Made by a program: the position numbers and the translations under genes. Below, piece by piece: positions 23,023 to 30,750 of a stretch of 40,448 nt of DNA; position 1 is the stretch's first letter, and each line of letters opens with the position of its first letter. The notes beneath the pieces were generated by a model, which saw only the letters and a program-made list of their open reading frames with translations, did no database searches and was not told the origin of the DNA. The stretch lies in NCBI GenBank assembly GCA_008080835.1, contig VMDK01000006.1:1-40448 (forward strand), given 5' to 3'. The DNA is from Sphingobacteriia bacterium (GTDB lineage Bacteria; Bacteroidota; Bacteroidia; NS11-12g; UBA9320).

Positions 23023-24321
23023 ATGTTTAAGCAGTTTCTATATTACTGGTTGCGGATCACCCTTTCAGTGGTGAATCGCATCTTCTACCGCAACATACAT
23101 ATGGTAGGAGAGGAGAACCTGCCTGCCAATAAGCCGGTGATCATTGCTTCAACCCATACGAATTCATTTTTGGATGGTGTGATGATCATGTCGCTCATCG
23201 AACGGATGTCCTATTCACTTGCTCGAGGAGACGCTTTTCTGAATCCAAAGTTCAATCGTATCCTGCGTTCAATGAATCTGCTTCCCATCTTCAGGGCTAC
23301 GGACGCTGACCCGAGGGAGAGCGTTAGGAGGAACAATGAAATGTTCGATGAGACTTATGAATTGTTGCTCAAGAACAAGGCAGTGATCATATTCTCGGAG
23401 GCGATCTCAGTGCCTGAGAAGAAAGTTCGAACCGTTCGAAAAGGAACGGCTCGCATGGCCGCTGATATGATGAAACGGTCGAACATGGAGATGGACCTTC
23501 ACGTGGTCTCTCTGGGAATGAACTACGGTCATTTCCGCGGTCCGCGAAAATCATTGACGCTCAAATTCGGTAAGGCGATCAAGTTGAGCGAATACATCGA
23601 CGAAATCAAGAATACCGAAGCCAAATTCGTCAATCATTTAACTAAGAATCTTCAGGTGGAGTTCAACAACCAGATGGTGATCGCACCGGAAGGCCAGGAA
23701 GAAACTTTTGACGAACTATTGCACATCGCTGCAAGCGAACATCCCATCGATCCGCTCATGCAATTCGATCGTTCGGAGCGAGAATTCAGGTTTGAGAAAG
23801 AGATCGGAGAGGTGGTTGCTCAAGAAGGCAATAATGCTTTGGAGCTCACGAGCAGCTATTTAAAAAAAAGGAATTCTCTGGGCTTGACCGAGTACAAGCG
23901 ATATAACTCAGGTCAAAAGTGGTTACAGTCTATTCATTTCGTTTTGACGATACTGCCTTCCTTGCTGACCATGATCCTTCACGGATGGATCATGCCTATG
24001 GCAAAAAGAATGACTCCCCAGAAGATCCAGACTCCTGTATTCTTCGATAGCGTGTATATGGGCATCATCCTGTTGGGCATGTATGCGGCAGGGTTGGTGT
24101 TTTTCCCGATATCCTTCTTCGTTTATGGTTGGGGAGGTGTCCTTGTCTACTGGGTCCTACGTTGGTCTCTACCTGCCTATTACCAGAATGCAGAATTATG
24201 GTCCAATTGGTCTGTGAAAAGGAAGTGGAAGCAACTTGAGAAGAAGAACTCTTCCATGTTTGCGGAGCTCGTCGGATTAAGACAAGAGATCCTTGAAGCC
24301 TCCATTCCTGCTAAAGATTAG
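23023..24321 (+). CDS. PlsC-type lysophospholipid/glycerol-phosphate acyltransferase with C-terminal membrane domain
   Basis: Membrane acyltransferase of the LPLAT superfamily, acting in phospholipid synthesis or remodelling. Start 23023 (MFKQFLYYWLRI) is used. Motif I reads HTNSFLDG (His45, Asp51), with five residues between His and Asp instead of the usual four. Motif II-like NLLPIFRATDADP, motif III IIFSEAIS (Glu126, in place of FPEGT) and the following VRKGTARMA support the family. The chain of 432 residues is longer than a minimal PlsC (about 240). It adds a linker and two or three TM segments (about 305-335 and 345-385). The donor and acceptor are not deducible. Confidence 0.85.
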   Translation: MFKQFLYYWLRITLSVVNRIFYRNIHMVGEENLPANKPVIIASTHTNSFLDGVMIMSLIERMSYSLARGDAFLNPKFNRILRSMNLLPIFRATDADPRESVRRNNEMFDETYELLLKNKAVIIFSEAISVPEKKVRTVRKGTARMAADMMKRSNMEMDLHVVSLGMNYGHFRGPRKSLTLKFGKAIKLSEYIDEIKNTEAKFVNHLTKNLQVEFNNQMVIAPEGQEETFDELLHIAASEHPIDPLMQFDRSEREFRFEKEIGEVVAQEGNNALELTSSYLKKRNSLGLTEYKRYNSGQKWLQSIHFVLTILPSLLTMILHGWIMPMAKRMTPQKIQTPVFFDSVYMGIILLGMYAAGLVFFPISFFVYGWGGVLVYWVLRWSLPAYYQNAELWSNWSVKRKWKQLEKKNSSMFAELVGLRQEILEASIPAKD

Positions 24322-24336
24322 AACACATCTAAAACC

Positions 24337-24344
24337 TATCTTTG
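24337..24344 (+). promoter_or_regulatory. -7 promoter element of mtaB
   Basis: TATCTTTG matches TAnnTTTG exactly and ends 8 nt before the ATG, predicting a 3-5 nt leader. The -33 region (TTAGAA) is weak. Confidence 0.6.
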
Positions 24345-24352
24345 CGCCGCAG

Positions 24353-25669
24353 ATGCAGAAAGTGGCGTTCTATACACTCGGGTGCAAGCTGAATTTTTCA
24401 GAATCTTCCGCTATGGCTTCTGCTTTGGAAAAACATGGGTACGAGTCCTGTGATTTCAGAGAGGGTGCTGACGTGTACGTGGTGAACACCTGTTCAGTCA
24501 CGGAAAACGCAGACAAGAAATGCCGCAAAGTCGTGAAGGAGGCTCTCAAAGCTAATCCTGACGCTGAAGTTGTGGTGATCGGATGTTATGCTCAGCTCAA
24601 ACCTCAGGAGATATCTGAGATCCCCGGTGTGAGTCTGGTTCTTGGGGCCGGAGAGAAATTCAACCTGTTCGAACACCTTTCAGAACTTAAAACGAATGAG
24701 AAGGGGCGCTACATTCGGGAGAATATCAAGGAGACCAACGTCTTCGTTCCTGCTTTCTCCGGAGAAGATCGCACCAGAACTTTTCTGAAAGTGCAGGATG
24801 GATGTGACTATTTCTGCACGTTCTGTACGATCCCTCTTGCCCGAGGAAAAAGCAGGAGTAACACCATTGAAGAAACTATTGAGTTCGCTCGTGAAGCGGC
24901 CTCTGGTGAAAGCCGCGAGATCATACTCACAGGTGTGAACCTGGGTGATTTTGGTGTTCAGAATGATGAGAGCTTCTTCGACCTGATCACCGAACTTGAC
25001 AAAATTGAAACCGTTGACCGGTTTCGCATATCCTCCATCGAGCCAAACCTGTTGGAAGACAGGATCATTGAATTCGTTGCAGAATCAAAGCGATTTGCCC
25101 CGCACTTTCACATTCCGCTACAAAGCGGATCCGATGAATTGCTGGAAAAGATGCGCAGGAAGTACAGGAGGGAGCTCTATACAGAGCGTGTGCGTCGAAT
25201 TCGGGAAACCATGCCTGACGCTGCAATAGGAGTAGATGTGATCGTAGGATTTCCCGGAGAGACGGAAGAGAAATTTCTGGAGACATACGAATATCTGCGC
25301 GATCTGGATATCAGTTATCTGCACGTGTTCCCATACTCTGAGCGAGCTAATACCACTGCTAGAAAAATGTCCGGAGTTGTTCCGGTCAAAGTGCGTCACG
25401 AACGAAGCAAGATGCTGCGCATTCTGAGTGAGAAAAAGCGCCATGCATTCTACAATTCGCAGATCGGTAAGGAAGCCAAGGTCCTTTTTGAGCAAGAAGA
25501 GAAAGGTGAATTCATGTACGGGTTCACTGAAAACTATGTCAAGGTCTGTTTCCCTTATGATCCATTACTGGTCAACGAAGTAGTCGATGTAGTCATCGGT
25601 GACTTCGGTCCTGATCAAACGATGGAATGTGATATTAAAATTGAAAAACCACTGGAACACGCATTGTGA
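24353..25669 (+). CDS. mtaB: tRNA t6A37 methylthiotransferase MtaB
   Basis: Radical-SAM methylthiotransferase converting t6A to ms2t6A at position 37 of ANN-decoding tRNAs. Start 24353 (MQKVAFYTLGCKLNFSE) places the first cluster ligand in the normal N-terminal position; a TTG 60 nt upstream lies inside the acyltransferase gene. The 438 residues carry Cys11, Cys47 and Cys78 (auxiliary 4Fe-4S), the radical-SAM motif Cys151-x3-Cys155-x2-Cys158 (GCDYFCTFCTIP) and a C-terminal TRAM domain. The pattern LGCKLNFSE is MtaB-like rather than MiaB or RimO. lgt follows 21 bp later. Confidence 0.93.
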   Translation: MQKVAFYTLGCKLNFSESSAMASALEKHGYESCDFREGADVYVVNTCSVTENADKKCRKVVKEALKANPDAEVVVIGCYAQLKPQEISEIPGVSLVLGAGEKFNLFEHLSELKTNEKGRYIRENIKETNVFVPAFSGEDRTRTFLKVQDGCDYFCTFCTIPLARGKSRSNTIEETIEFAREAASGESREIILTGVNLGDFGVQNDESFFDLITELDKIETVDRFRISSIEPNLLEDRIIEFVAESKRFAPHFHIPLQSGSDELLEKMRRKYRRELYTERVRRIRETMPDAAIGVDVIVGFPGETEEKFLETYEYLRDLDISYLHVFPYSERANTTARKMSGVVPVKVRHERSKMLRILSEKKRHAFYNSQIGKEAKVLFEQEEKGEFMYGFTENYVKVCFPYDPLLVNEVVDVVIGDFGPDQTMECDIKIEKPLEHAL

Positions 25670-25690
25670 TCCTATAAACCCAACTGATCC

Positions 25691-26881
25691 ATGTACCCAA
25701 ACTTTTTCCATTTATTCAAAGACCTGTTCGGAGTAGAGATACCGGCTTTGGTTTTCGTGAATACCTTCGGTTTTTTCGTGGCATTGGGCTTTCTCGGCGG
25801 CAATTGGTTGATGACACTGGAGCTTCGGCGAAAGGAGATAGAGGGTGTTCTAAAGGCACGCAAGATCAAAGTGGAAGTTGGAGGGAAGTTGTCGATTCCT
25901 GAACTGATCGGTAATGGCTTGGTAGGTTTTATCATTGGTTGGAAATTTGTTTACCTCGTCATGCATGCAGGCGAATTCTTTGATGATCCACAAAGTCATA
26001 TTTTGAGCGGAGAAGGATCTGTGGTTATGGGGATCGTCATCGCTGTTGCAGCAATGGCGTGGAAGTATTTCGACCATAAGAAAACGAACTCGAAGTATCC
26101 GGAGAAAACCGTGATCGAACAAGAACGACACCCTTATGAGATCATGGGTACGTTGACCCTTATCGCTGCGGTCGCAGGATTCATTGGAGCTAAAGTATTT
26201 GATCACCTGGAACATTGGGATGACTTTGTGCGCAATCCTTTGGGAGCATTTTTGGATCCGTTCAGTGGGCTTACTTTCTACGGTGGCTTGATCGTAGGAG
26301 GTGCTGCTGTGTTATGGTTTGCCAAGCGCAATGGTGTTCACTGGCGTCATATTCTCGATGTTGGAGGTCCGGCTATGATGGCTGCATACGCTATCGGTAG
26401 GATCGGATGTCACATGAGTGGAGATGGCGACTGGGGAATCGTGAATCAGGCATCCCGACCCGGAGCACTCTCATGGCTTCCGGATTGGTTGTGGTCGTAC
26501 ACCTACCCGAACAACGTAGCCAGGATCTGCGATCCATTTACCGGTGGTCGATGCGGAATGGGCGAAGAAGTGGTGCTTAGTGCAGGTGTATGGCCCACAC
26601 CGCTTTACGAAACGATCGCATGTGGTATCCTTTTCATTGTTCTGTGGCAGATGCGCAAGCGCATTAATGTATCAGGAGTATTATTCAGCGTGTATATGGT
26701 TTTTGCGGGACTCGAGAGATTCTTTATCGAAAAGATCCGCGTCAACATTGAATATCACATTGGTTCACTGGATATCACTCAGGCGGAGATCATATCCGTT
26801 GTGATGATGCTGGTGGGCTTATTCGGGATCTGGTATTTTCGCAAGGTCGGGAAACCCAAAACTTCCCAACCCGAAACCTGA
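25691..26881 (+). CDS. lgt: Prolipoprotein diacylglyceryl transferase
   Basis: Polytopic inner-membrane enzyme that attaches diacylglycerol to the lipobox Cys of prolipoproteins, needed for the lipoproteins encoded here. The 396 residues (E. coli 291) include SGLTFYGGLIVGG (about 192-204) and the signature GRIGCHMSGDGDWG (236-249). Later comes ERFFIEKIRVN, which carries the conserved C-terminal arginine. Compared with E. coli, His103 corresponds to Tyr197 and Asn146 to Cys240. Extra segments occur at about 45-70 and 125-150. The last codons (KPKTSQPET) are encoded by a degenerate heptamer array. Co-transcription with mtaB is likely. Confidence 0.9.
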   Translation: MYPNFFHLFKDLFGVEIPALVFVNTFGFFVALGFLGGNWLMTLELRRKEIEGVLKARKIKVEVGGKLSIPELIGNGLVGFIIGWKFVYLVMHAGEFFDDPQSHILSGEGSVVMGIVIAVAAMAWKYFDHKKTNSKYPEKTVIEQERHPYEIMGTLTLIAAVAGFIGAKVFDHLEHWDDFVRNPLGAFLDPFSGLTFYGGLIVGGAAVLWFAKRNGVHWRHILDVGGPAMMAAYAIGRIGCHMSGDGDWGIVNQASRPGALSWLPDWLWSYTYPNNVARICDPFTGGRCGMGEEVVLSAGVWPTPLYETIACGILFIVLWQMRKRINVSGVLFSVYMVFAGLERFFIEKIRVNIEYHIGSLDITQAEIISVVMMLVGLFGIWYFRKVGKPKTSQPET

Positions 26882-26894
26882 TATCTGATACCCG
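26846..26894. repeat. Heptamer array overlapping the 3' end of lgt
   Basis: On the minus strand the sequence breaks into 7-nt words such as GGGTATC, AGATATC, AGGTTTC, GGGTTGG and TGGGTTT, the same flavour as 20636-20684. It covers the last codons of lgt and runs past its stop codon. Confidence 0.6.
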
Positions 26895-26905
26895 CCCTCG
26901 GCGGG
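26891..26905. terminator. Short GC hairpin between convergent lgt and icmF
   Basis: CCCGCC (26891-26896) pairs with GGCGGG (26900-26905) over a 3-nt loop. It lacks a T-tract on either strand. An almost identical hairpin is at 1635-1649, so it may be a dispersed element rather than a terminator. Confidence 0.35.
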
Positions 26906-26914
26906 AAACCCGCC

Positions 26915-29900
26915 TTACATATTTCGGCGATACTGACCACCCACTTCAAACAAAGCGCTGGTCAGTTGACCCAATGAGCAATACTTCACGGCTTGCATAA
27001 GCGATTCGAAGACATTCTCATTTCGAAGGGCACTTAGCTGAAGATCGTTCAAGGCTTTTTCTGCTTCAGACGCATTGCGTTCGTGCAGCTGCGTAAGTGT
27101 GTTGATCTGATCCTGCTTTTCTTTTTCCGTCGCCCGGATCACTTCCTTAGGTAGGATAGTAGGGCTTCCCTTGTCGTTCAGGAAGGTGTTCACTCCGATG
27201 ATCGGATACTCCCCCGAATGCTTGAGGGTTTCGTAGTGCAGACTTTCTTCCTGGATCTTAGAACGCTGGTACATCGTTTCCATAGCGCCAAGTACACCTC
27301 CGCGTTCTGTAATGCGGTCGAATTCACTCAACACAGCTTCTTCCACCAGATCCGTAAGCTCCTCGATGATGAATGAACCCTGCAGCGGGTTCTCATTCTT
27401 AGCCAAGCCGAGTTCCCTGTTTATGATCAACTGTATCGCCATAGCTCTGCGCACTGACTCTTCTGTCGGTGTGGTGATCGCTTCATCGTAGGCGTTCGTA
27501 TGAAGTGAGTTACAGTTGTCGTAAATAGCATAAAGAGCCTGCAAAGTGGTGCGGATATCATTGAAGTCGATCTCCTGGGCATGCAAGCTGCGACCAGAGG
27601 TTTGAATATGGTACTTCAACATCTGAGCACGAGGATTCGCATTGTACTTGTAGCGCAAGGCCTTTGCCCACAGTCTTCGTGCAACCCGACCGATCACGGC
27701 ATATTCTGGATCCAGTCCGTTGCTGAAGAAGAAGCTCAAATTCGGACCGAACTTGTCGATGTCCATTCCTCTGCTGAGGTAGTATTCTACATACGTAAAG
27801 CCATTGGCTAAAGTGAATGCCAACTGCGTGATCGGATTGGCACCCGCTTCTGCGATATGATACCCTGAGATCGAAACGCTGTAGAAGTTCCGGACATTTT
27901 TCTCGATAAAGTACTCCTGAACATCACCCATCAGTCGAAGTGCAAATTCCGTAGAGAATATGCAGGTGTTCTGTGCCTGATCTTCTTTCAGAATGTCGGC
28001 TTGGACGGTTCCTCTAACGATCGACAAGGTCTCTGTCTTGATCTTTTGATACACATCAGCGTCAAGGACCTTATCTCCTGTCAACCCTAGGAGCATGGTT
28101 CCCAGACCATCGTTACCATTTGGCAGATCTCCAATATACTTTGGCTGCTCGGTGCCTTTGTCCTTGAAGATCTTCTTGATCTTCTTTTGAACTGATTCTG
28201 TCAGTCCGTTTTCGTGAATATATTTCTCACATTGTTGATCAATGGCTGCATTCATGAAGAAAGCAAGAAGCATAGGTGCCGGACCATTGATGGTCATGGA
28301 TACTGAGGTCTTCGGGTGACACAGGTCAAATCCCGAGTACAGCTTCTTGGCGTCATCCAGACAGCAGATGGAAACCCCACTATTGCCGATCTTACCGTAT
28401 ATGTCTGGCCTATGGTCAGGATCATTCCCGTAGAGGGTCACAGAGTCAAATGCTGTTGAAAGTCGCTTTGCAGGCATATCCAGACTCAAGTAGTGGAATC
28501 GTCTGTTCGTACGTTCCGGGCCACCTTCTCCGGCAAACATTCGCGTTGGATCCTCTCCTTGTCGCTTGAATGGATACAGACCGGCTGTATAAGGGAATGA
28601 ACCCGGAACATTTTCCTGCAAGGTCCACATGATGATGTCTCCCCAGGATCGGTACTTTGGTAAAACCACCTTCGGGATCTGATTGTGGGAGAGTGACTCA
28701 GTATGCGTGTCGATGCTCAGCTCTTTCCCACGGACTTGGAAGGTGTATTTTTCTGCTTTATATCTTCCCCTCGTTTCCTCCCAACTGCAAATGATATCCC
28801 AGTTGATGGGTTTCAGTTCTTTCTTCAACTCATTGAACCGATTGATCAAGGTAGATTGAACCTCATCCTTGGAAGACGCATCAGAATTGGAAAGGAGGTC
28901 TGGACCGCCCATGGTCTTCAACGTTTGGCAGATGGAGTACATCTGATCAGCGATTTCCCCTTGCTTGAGCGCCTTTTCATCGTACCTGCGATTGTTCTCA
29001 GAGATCTCGCTCAGATAGCGATTGCGCTTCGGAGGTATGATATAGATCTTTTCAGATTCGTCCGTGGTCACTTCCAATGAACTCTCGAATGGTTTATCAG
29101 ATCTTTCCGACAGCGTTTCCAGCAATCGGAGATATAATCGGTTCGTTCCCGGGTCATTGAATTGACTGGCTATGGTTCCATATACGGGCATGGAATCCAC
29201 ATCCTTGTCGAATAGTTTTTGATTGCGCTGATATTGCTTTTTAACATCACGCAGAGCATCCATTGCACCACGCTTGTCAAACTTGTTAATGGCGATGACA
29301 TCCGCATAATCAAGCATGTCGATCTTCTCAAGCTGGGTGGCAGCGCCATACTCGGGAGTCATCACATACAAGCTGGCGTCGCTGTGGTCTGTGATCTCGG
29401 TGTCACTTTGGCCAATCCCGCTGGTTTCGAGAATGATCAGATCAAAGCCGGCCACTTTCAAAATGGCCAATGCATCGTCGATATGCTTGCTCAGCGCCAG
29501 ATTGGCCTGACGTGTAGCCAGTGATCGCATGTAGACACGTTTGTTCCGTATGGAGTTCATACGAATACGGTCACCGAGCAAAGCCCCACCGGTCTTCCGT
29601 TTGGATGGGTCCACCGATACGATCGCGATCTCCTTGTCTTTGAAGTCGAGAATGAACCTTCGAACGAGTTCATCCACCAAACTTGATTTTCCCGCTCCTC
29701 CGGTACCGGTGATCCCGAGAATCGGAGTCTGAATTGATTTGGCTTGTTCCTTAATTTTTTCAAGCCCATCATGATTTTCATCGGGGTAATTTTCAGCGGC
29801 AGATATGAGACGTGCTATGTCGCGTTTATTCTCTCTGCTGATATTCTTTAGTTCACCGTTCAGTGATACACCGAGCGGGAAGTCAGATTTCTCTACCAGA

Positions 29901-30310
29901 TCATTGATCATTCCCTGCAGACCCATGGATCTGCCATCATCCGGGTGATAGATCCTTGCGATCCCGTATTTATGCAGCTCCTCGATCTCCTCGGGAAGAA
30001 TAGTTCCACCTCCACCACCGAAGATCTTGATATGTGAGGCACCTTTTTCCTTGAGTAGGTCATGCATGTATTTGAAGTACTCCATGTGCCCACCCTGGTA
30101 GGAGGTGAGGGCAATGGCGTTGGCGTCTTCCTGTATAGCAGTTTCAACCACTTCCTCTGCGCTGCGGTCGTGCCCCAGATGGATCACTTCACAACCCGTG
30201 GATTGTATGATTCTGCGCATGACATTGATCGCGGCATCGTGCCCGTCGAATAGAGATGCGGCAGTAACAATTCGAACCTTGTTCTTTGGATGATAGATCT
30301 GAACGTCCAT
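26915..30310 (-). CDS. icmF: Fused isobutyryl-CoA mutase IcmF (adenosylcobalamin mutase with built-in G-protein chaperone)
   Basis: Interconverts isobutyryl-CoA and n-butyryl-CoA using coenzyme B12; some IcmFs also act on isovaleryl/pivalyl-CoA. The 1131 residues are arranged as in known IcmFs. The B12-binding domain comes first ([10 protein letters not shown], lower ligand His24; [11 protein letters not shown]). The MeaI-type GTPase follows (P-loop [10 protein letters not shown] 201-210; NKFD 342-345), then a linker and the mutase barrel ([24 protein letters not shown]). The two residues that distinguish isobutyryl- from methylmalonyl-CoA mutases are Phe592 (MFAGEG) and Gln780 (EDQAQNT), the IcmF states. 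It has its own -7 promoter box. Confidence 0.95.
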   Translation of the reverse strand: MDVQIYHPKNKVRIVTAASLFDGHDAAINVMRRIIQSTGCEVIHLGHDRSAEEVVETAIQEDANAIALTSYQGGHMEYFKYMHDLLKEKGASHIKIFGGGGGTILPEEIEELHKYGIARIYHPDDGRSMGLQGMINDLVEKSDFPLGVSLNGELKNISRENKRDIARLISAAENYPDENHDGLEKIKEQAKSIQTPILGITGTGGAGKSSLVDELVRRFILDFKDKEIAIVSVDPSKRKTGGALLGDRIRMNSIRNKRVYMRSLATRQANLALSKHIDDALAILKVAGFDLIILETSGIGQSDTEITDHSDASLYVMTPEYGAATQLEKIDMLDYADVIAINKFDKRGAMDALRDVKKQYQRNQKLFDKDVDSMPVYGTIASQFNDPGTNRLYLRLLETLSERSDKPFESSLEVTTDESEKIYIIPPKRNRYLSEISENNRRYDEKALKQGEIADQMYSICQTLKTMGGPDLLSNSDASSKDEVQSTLINRFNELKKELKPINWDIICSWEETRGRYKAEKYTFQVRGKELSIDTHTESLSHNQIPKVVLPKYRSWGDIIMWTLQENVPGSFPYTAGLYPFKRQGEDPTRMFAGEGGPERTNRRFHYLSLDMPAKRLSTAFDSVTLYGNDPDHRPDIYGKIGNSGVSICCLDDAKKLYSGFDLCHPKTSVSMTINGPAPMLLAFFMNAAIDQQCEKYIHENGLTESVQKKIKKIFKDKGTEQPKYIGDLPNGNDGLGTMLLGLTGDKVLDADVYQKIKTETLSIVRGTVQADILKEDQAQNTCIFSTEFALRLMGDVQEYFIEKNVRNFYSVSISGYHIAEAGANPITQLAFTLANGFTYVEYYLSRGMDIDKFGPNLSFFFSNGLDPEYAVIGRVARRLWAKALRYKYNANPRAQMLKYHIQTSGRSLHAQEIDFNDIRTTLQALYAIYDNCNSLHTNAYDEAITTPTEESVRRAMAIQLIINRELGLAKNENPLQGSFIIEELTDLVEEAVLSEFDRITERGGVLGAMETMYQRSKIQEESLHYETLKHSGEYPIIGVNTFLNDKGSPTILPKEVIRATEKEKQDQINTLTQLHERNASEAEKALNDLQLSALRNENVFESLMQAVKYCSLGQLTSALFEVGGQYRRNM

Positions 30311-30329
30311 ATGAATATATAGCGGTGGA

Positions 30330-30337
30330 CAAAGATA
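30330..30337 (-). promoter_or_regulatory. -7 promoter element of icmF
   Basis: TATCTTTG on the minus strand matches TAnnTTTG exactly. The leader to the icmF ATG would be about 15 nt. It lies downstream of the terminator at 30366-30389, so icmF need not depend on transcription through that terminator. Confidence 0.6.
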
Positions 30338-30365
30338 TTAATATATGCACGAAGCCGGGTAAATA

Positions 30366-30389
30366 AGAAAAGGGCCTTGCGGCCCTTTT
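30366..30389 (-). terminator. Intrinsic terminator with no protein gene upstream
   Basis: A perfect 9-bp stem AAAAGGGCC/GGCCCTTTT (30368-30376 with 30381-30389) closes a 4-nt loop. The minus-strand tail is T-rich (TTTTCTTATTT), whereas the plus-strand tail is TTTTCCCC. Confidence 0.75.
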
Positions 30390-30640
30390 CCCCTCATCAT
30401 GTGAATTTACATGGTTAACGTGAAGTAGTACGTTACATGTCTATAGACCCCGGAGGGTAAATTCCATGTATTCTCTTTCATGTGACACTAATACACCCGG
30501 ATGAAATCCGTAGAGGAATAAACTCAACATATGTGCCAATTGATCGGAGTTTTCTTATCCGACACAGAAGTGTTTAATAAGCGCTTACTAGACAGGCCTT
30601 TGCGACTTGAAAATTTATTTCATGGATCTGAGTTTCAAGC
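30366..30640 (-). ncRNA. Candidate small structured RNA (unnamed), ending in an intrinsic terminator
   Basis: Read on the minus strand, hairpins occur at 30633-30639/30606-30612 (TTTCAAG stem), 30578-30587 (TAAGCGCTTA palindrome), 30562-30573, 30544-30562 and 30498-30510. A nested structure follows. Its 12-bp outer stem pairs 30457-30468 with 30398-30410, with one bulge; it surrounds an inner hairpin at 30410-30439 (TAACGT/ACGTTA). The series ends in the terminator at 30368-30389. No icmF coding or leader function is required, because icmF has its own promoter downstream. The 5' end and promoter are uncertain (a one-mismatch -7 box lies at about 30641-30648). I do not recognise a cobalamin riboswitch, tmRNA, SRP RNA or RNase P RNA. 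A 6S-type RNA cannot be excluded. Confidence 0.35.
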
Positions 30641-30714
30641 CAAACATTCATAGAATCGTCTCATAATTGGAAATGCTTCCATAAAATAGATTCACATTCT
30701 CACGTATGTGCTAC

Positions 30715-30743
30715 TTGATTGTTCAGGAGTGCGTTTATTTTTA
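30715..30743 (+). promoter_or_regulatory. Probable promoter of nupC
   Basis: TTG at 30715-30717, an 18-nt spacer and TATTTTTA at 30736-30743 (one mismatch to TAnnTTTG). Transcription would start 2-4 nt before the ATG at 30751. Confidence 0.5.
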
Positions 30744-30750
30744 CGACCTC

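Larger units (their letters stand above)
30311..30750. other. Structured non-coding region between divergent icmF and nupC
   Basis: This 440-bp gap holds the icmF and nupC promoters at its ends and, between them, an intrinsic terminator and a dense series of short hairpins described as a candidate RNA. No credible protein-coding frame was found. Confidence 0.75.

Noticed and set aside
24293-24352. Upstream TTG start of mtaB inside the acyltransferase gene
   Set aside because: It would add 20 residues before the canonical LGCKLNFSE start, and the exact -7 box lies inside this stretch.
30366-30640. tmRNA, SRP RNA or RNase P RNA
   Set aside because: No T-arm/acceptor ending with CCA, no SRP GGAAG-type tetraloop context and no RNase P conserved GAGGAAAGTCC block were seen on either strand.
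30390-30700. Cobalamin riboswitch controlling icmF
   Set aside because: No B12-box-like GCCACTG segment or the usual conserved core was found on the minus strand, and icmF has a promoter box downstream of the terminator.
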